Assembly (NCBI GenBank): GCA_964568735.1
Contig: CAZMRF010000083.1
Coordinates: 1 to 13,818, forward strand
DNA: 13,818 nt
From: CAZMRF01 sp964568735
GTDB lineage: Bacteria; Acidobacteriota; Polarisedimenticolia; JACPZX01
Reading direction: 5' to 3'
Under the pieces are notes generated by a model that saw nothing but the letters and a program-made list of their open reading frames with translations, did not search any database and was not told the origin of the DNA. Position numbers and translations under genes: made by a program. This document shows positions 13,443 through 13,818 of the stretch, piece by piece (within the stretch, counting starts at the first letter, position 1; each line of letters starts with the position of its first letter).

Positions 13443-13818
13443 ATGTCCGATCGAAAGATGAACCCGAAAGGGCCCCAGGACGAAACGGAGCAGCGCTCGG
13501 GCCCCTACTCGACGGATCCCGCGCTCGAGCCCGATCCGGTCTACACGCAGCTCCCCGCCGGATCCGCGGCCGAGCAGCCGGGCCGCTTCCCCTTTACCCG
13601 CGGCGTCTACGAGACGATGTACCGCGGGCGCCTCTGGACGATGCGCCAGTACGCGGGCTTCGGGACGGCCTCGGAGACCAACCGGCGCTTCCACTTCCTG
13701 ATCTCGCAGGGGCAGACCGGGCTGTCGACTGCCTTCGACCTGCCGACGCAGATGGGCTACGACTCGGACCATCCAATGGCGGCGGGCGAGGTCGGGCGGT
13801 CGGGCGTGGCCATCGATT
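13443..13818 (+). CDS. Methylmalonyl-CoA mutase, N-terminal part of the catalytic (large/alpha) subunit; cut by the window end
   Basis: 125 codons are present, with no stop before the right edge. After a polar, probably disordered N-terminus of about 45 residues comes the start of the coenzyme-B12-dependent mutase TIM barrel: RFPFTRGVYETMYRGRLWTM, RQYAGFGTASETNRRF, ISQGQTGLSTAFDLPTQMGY and DSDHPMAAGEVGRSGVAID. The enzyme interconverts methylmalonyl-CoA and succinyl-CoA in propionate, odd-chain fatty acid and branched-chain amino acid metabolism. Without the C-terminus I cannot tell a full-length mutase from the split type whose B12-binding domain is a separate gene, nor exclude related acyl-CoA mutases (ethylmalonyl-, isobutyryl-CoA). 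AGGA at 13433-13436 lies 6 nt before the chosen ATG; an ATG at 13437 directly abuts that site and is less likely. It is divergent from mtnA. Confidence 0.93.
   Translation, partial: MSDRKMNPKGPQDETEQRSGPYSTDPALEPDPVYTQLPAGSAAEQPGRFPFTRGVYETMYRGRLWTMRQYAGFGTASETNRRFHFLISQGQTGLSTAFDLPTQMGYDSDHPMAAGEVGRSGVAID

Overview
This window is a high-GC bacterial chromosome segment, almost fully coding, with short leaders and tightly packed operons. A run of ten Ns inside lepA shows it comes from a scaffolded draft or metagenome assembly. The gene content (DUF5916 outer-membrane protein, 31-residue HEAT-repeat secreted protein, DUF4097 protein, zinc anti-sigma factor with ECF sigma factor, M19 lipoprotein, mtnA-tsaD pair, methylmalonyl-CoA mutase) suggests a soil or sediment Gram-negative such as an Acidobacteriota member. 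That placement is inference from gene style, not from a marker gene.

Layout, left to right. (1) 57-2291, minus strand: lepA (EF-4) followed by a small single-span membrane protein that has its own near-consensus promoter and probably a leaderless mRNA. (2) 2292-2532: divergent intergenic region with candidate promoters for lepA and for a VOC/glyoxalase-fold gene (2533-2997, plus), plus an 8-bp dyad over the VOC -10 element. (3) 3002-9503, minus strand, transcribed right to left: ECF sigma factor, zinc anti-sigma factor, DUF4097 protein, HEAT-repeat protein, DUF5916/CBM9-like outer-membrane protein. The first three are translationally coupled (GTGA and TGATG overlaps) and the next two are 38 and 124 bp away. 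This is the best candidate in the window for an under-described system: a membrane-regulated sigma factor with a secreted effector/sensor set. (4) 9663-10937, minus: an M19 membrane-dipeptidase-family lipoprotein. (5) 10938-11193: a 256-bp intergenic region holding a 26-bp-arm inverted repeat that is fully paired (with three G-U) only if transcribed from the plus strand. (6) 11194-13328, minus: mtnA and tsaD with an ATGA overlap. (7) 13329-13442: divergent promoter region in which the -10 elements of the two directions overlap. (8) 13443 to the right edge, plus: 5' part of a methylmalonyl-CoA mutase gene.

Functionally, lepA and tsaD serve translation (ribosome back-translocation/biogenesis; t6A37 tRNA modification), mtnA is methionine salvage, mutase is propionate/branched-chain metabolism, and the central five-gene block is an envelope-directed regulon. 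No RNA genes, CRISPR array, insertion sequence or attachment site was found. No stretch over 300 bp lacks a gene; the longest non-coding stretches are 10938-11193 and 2292-2532.
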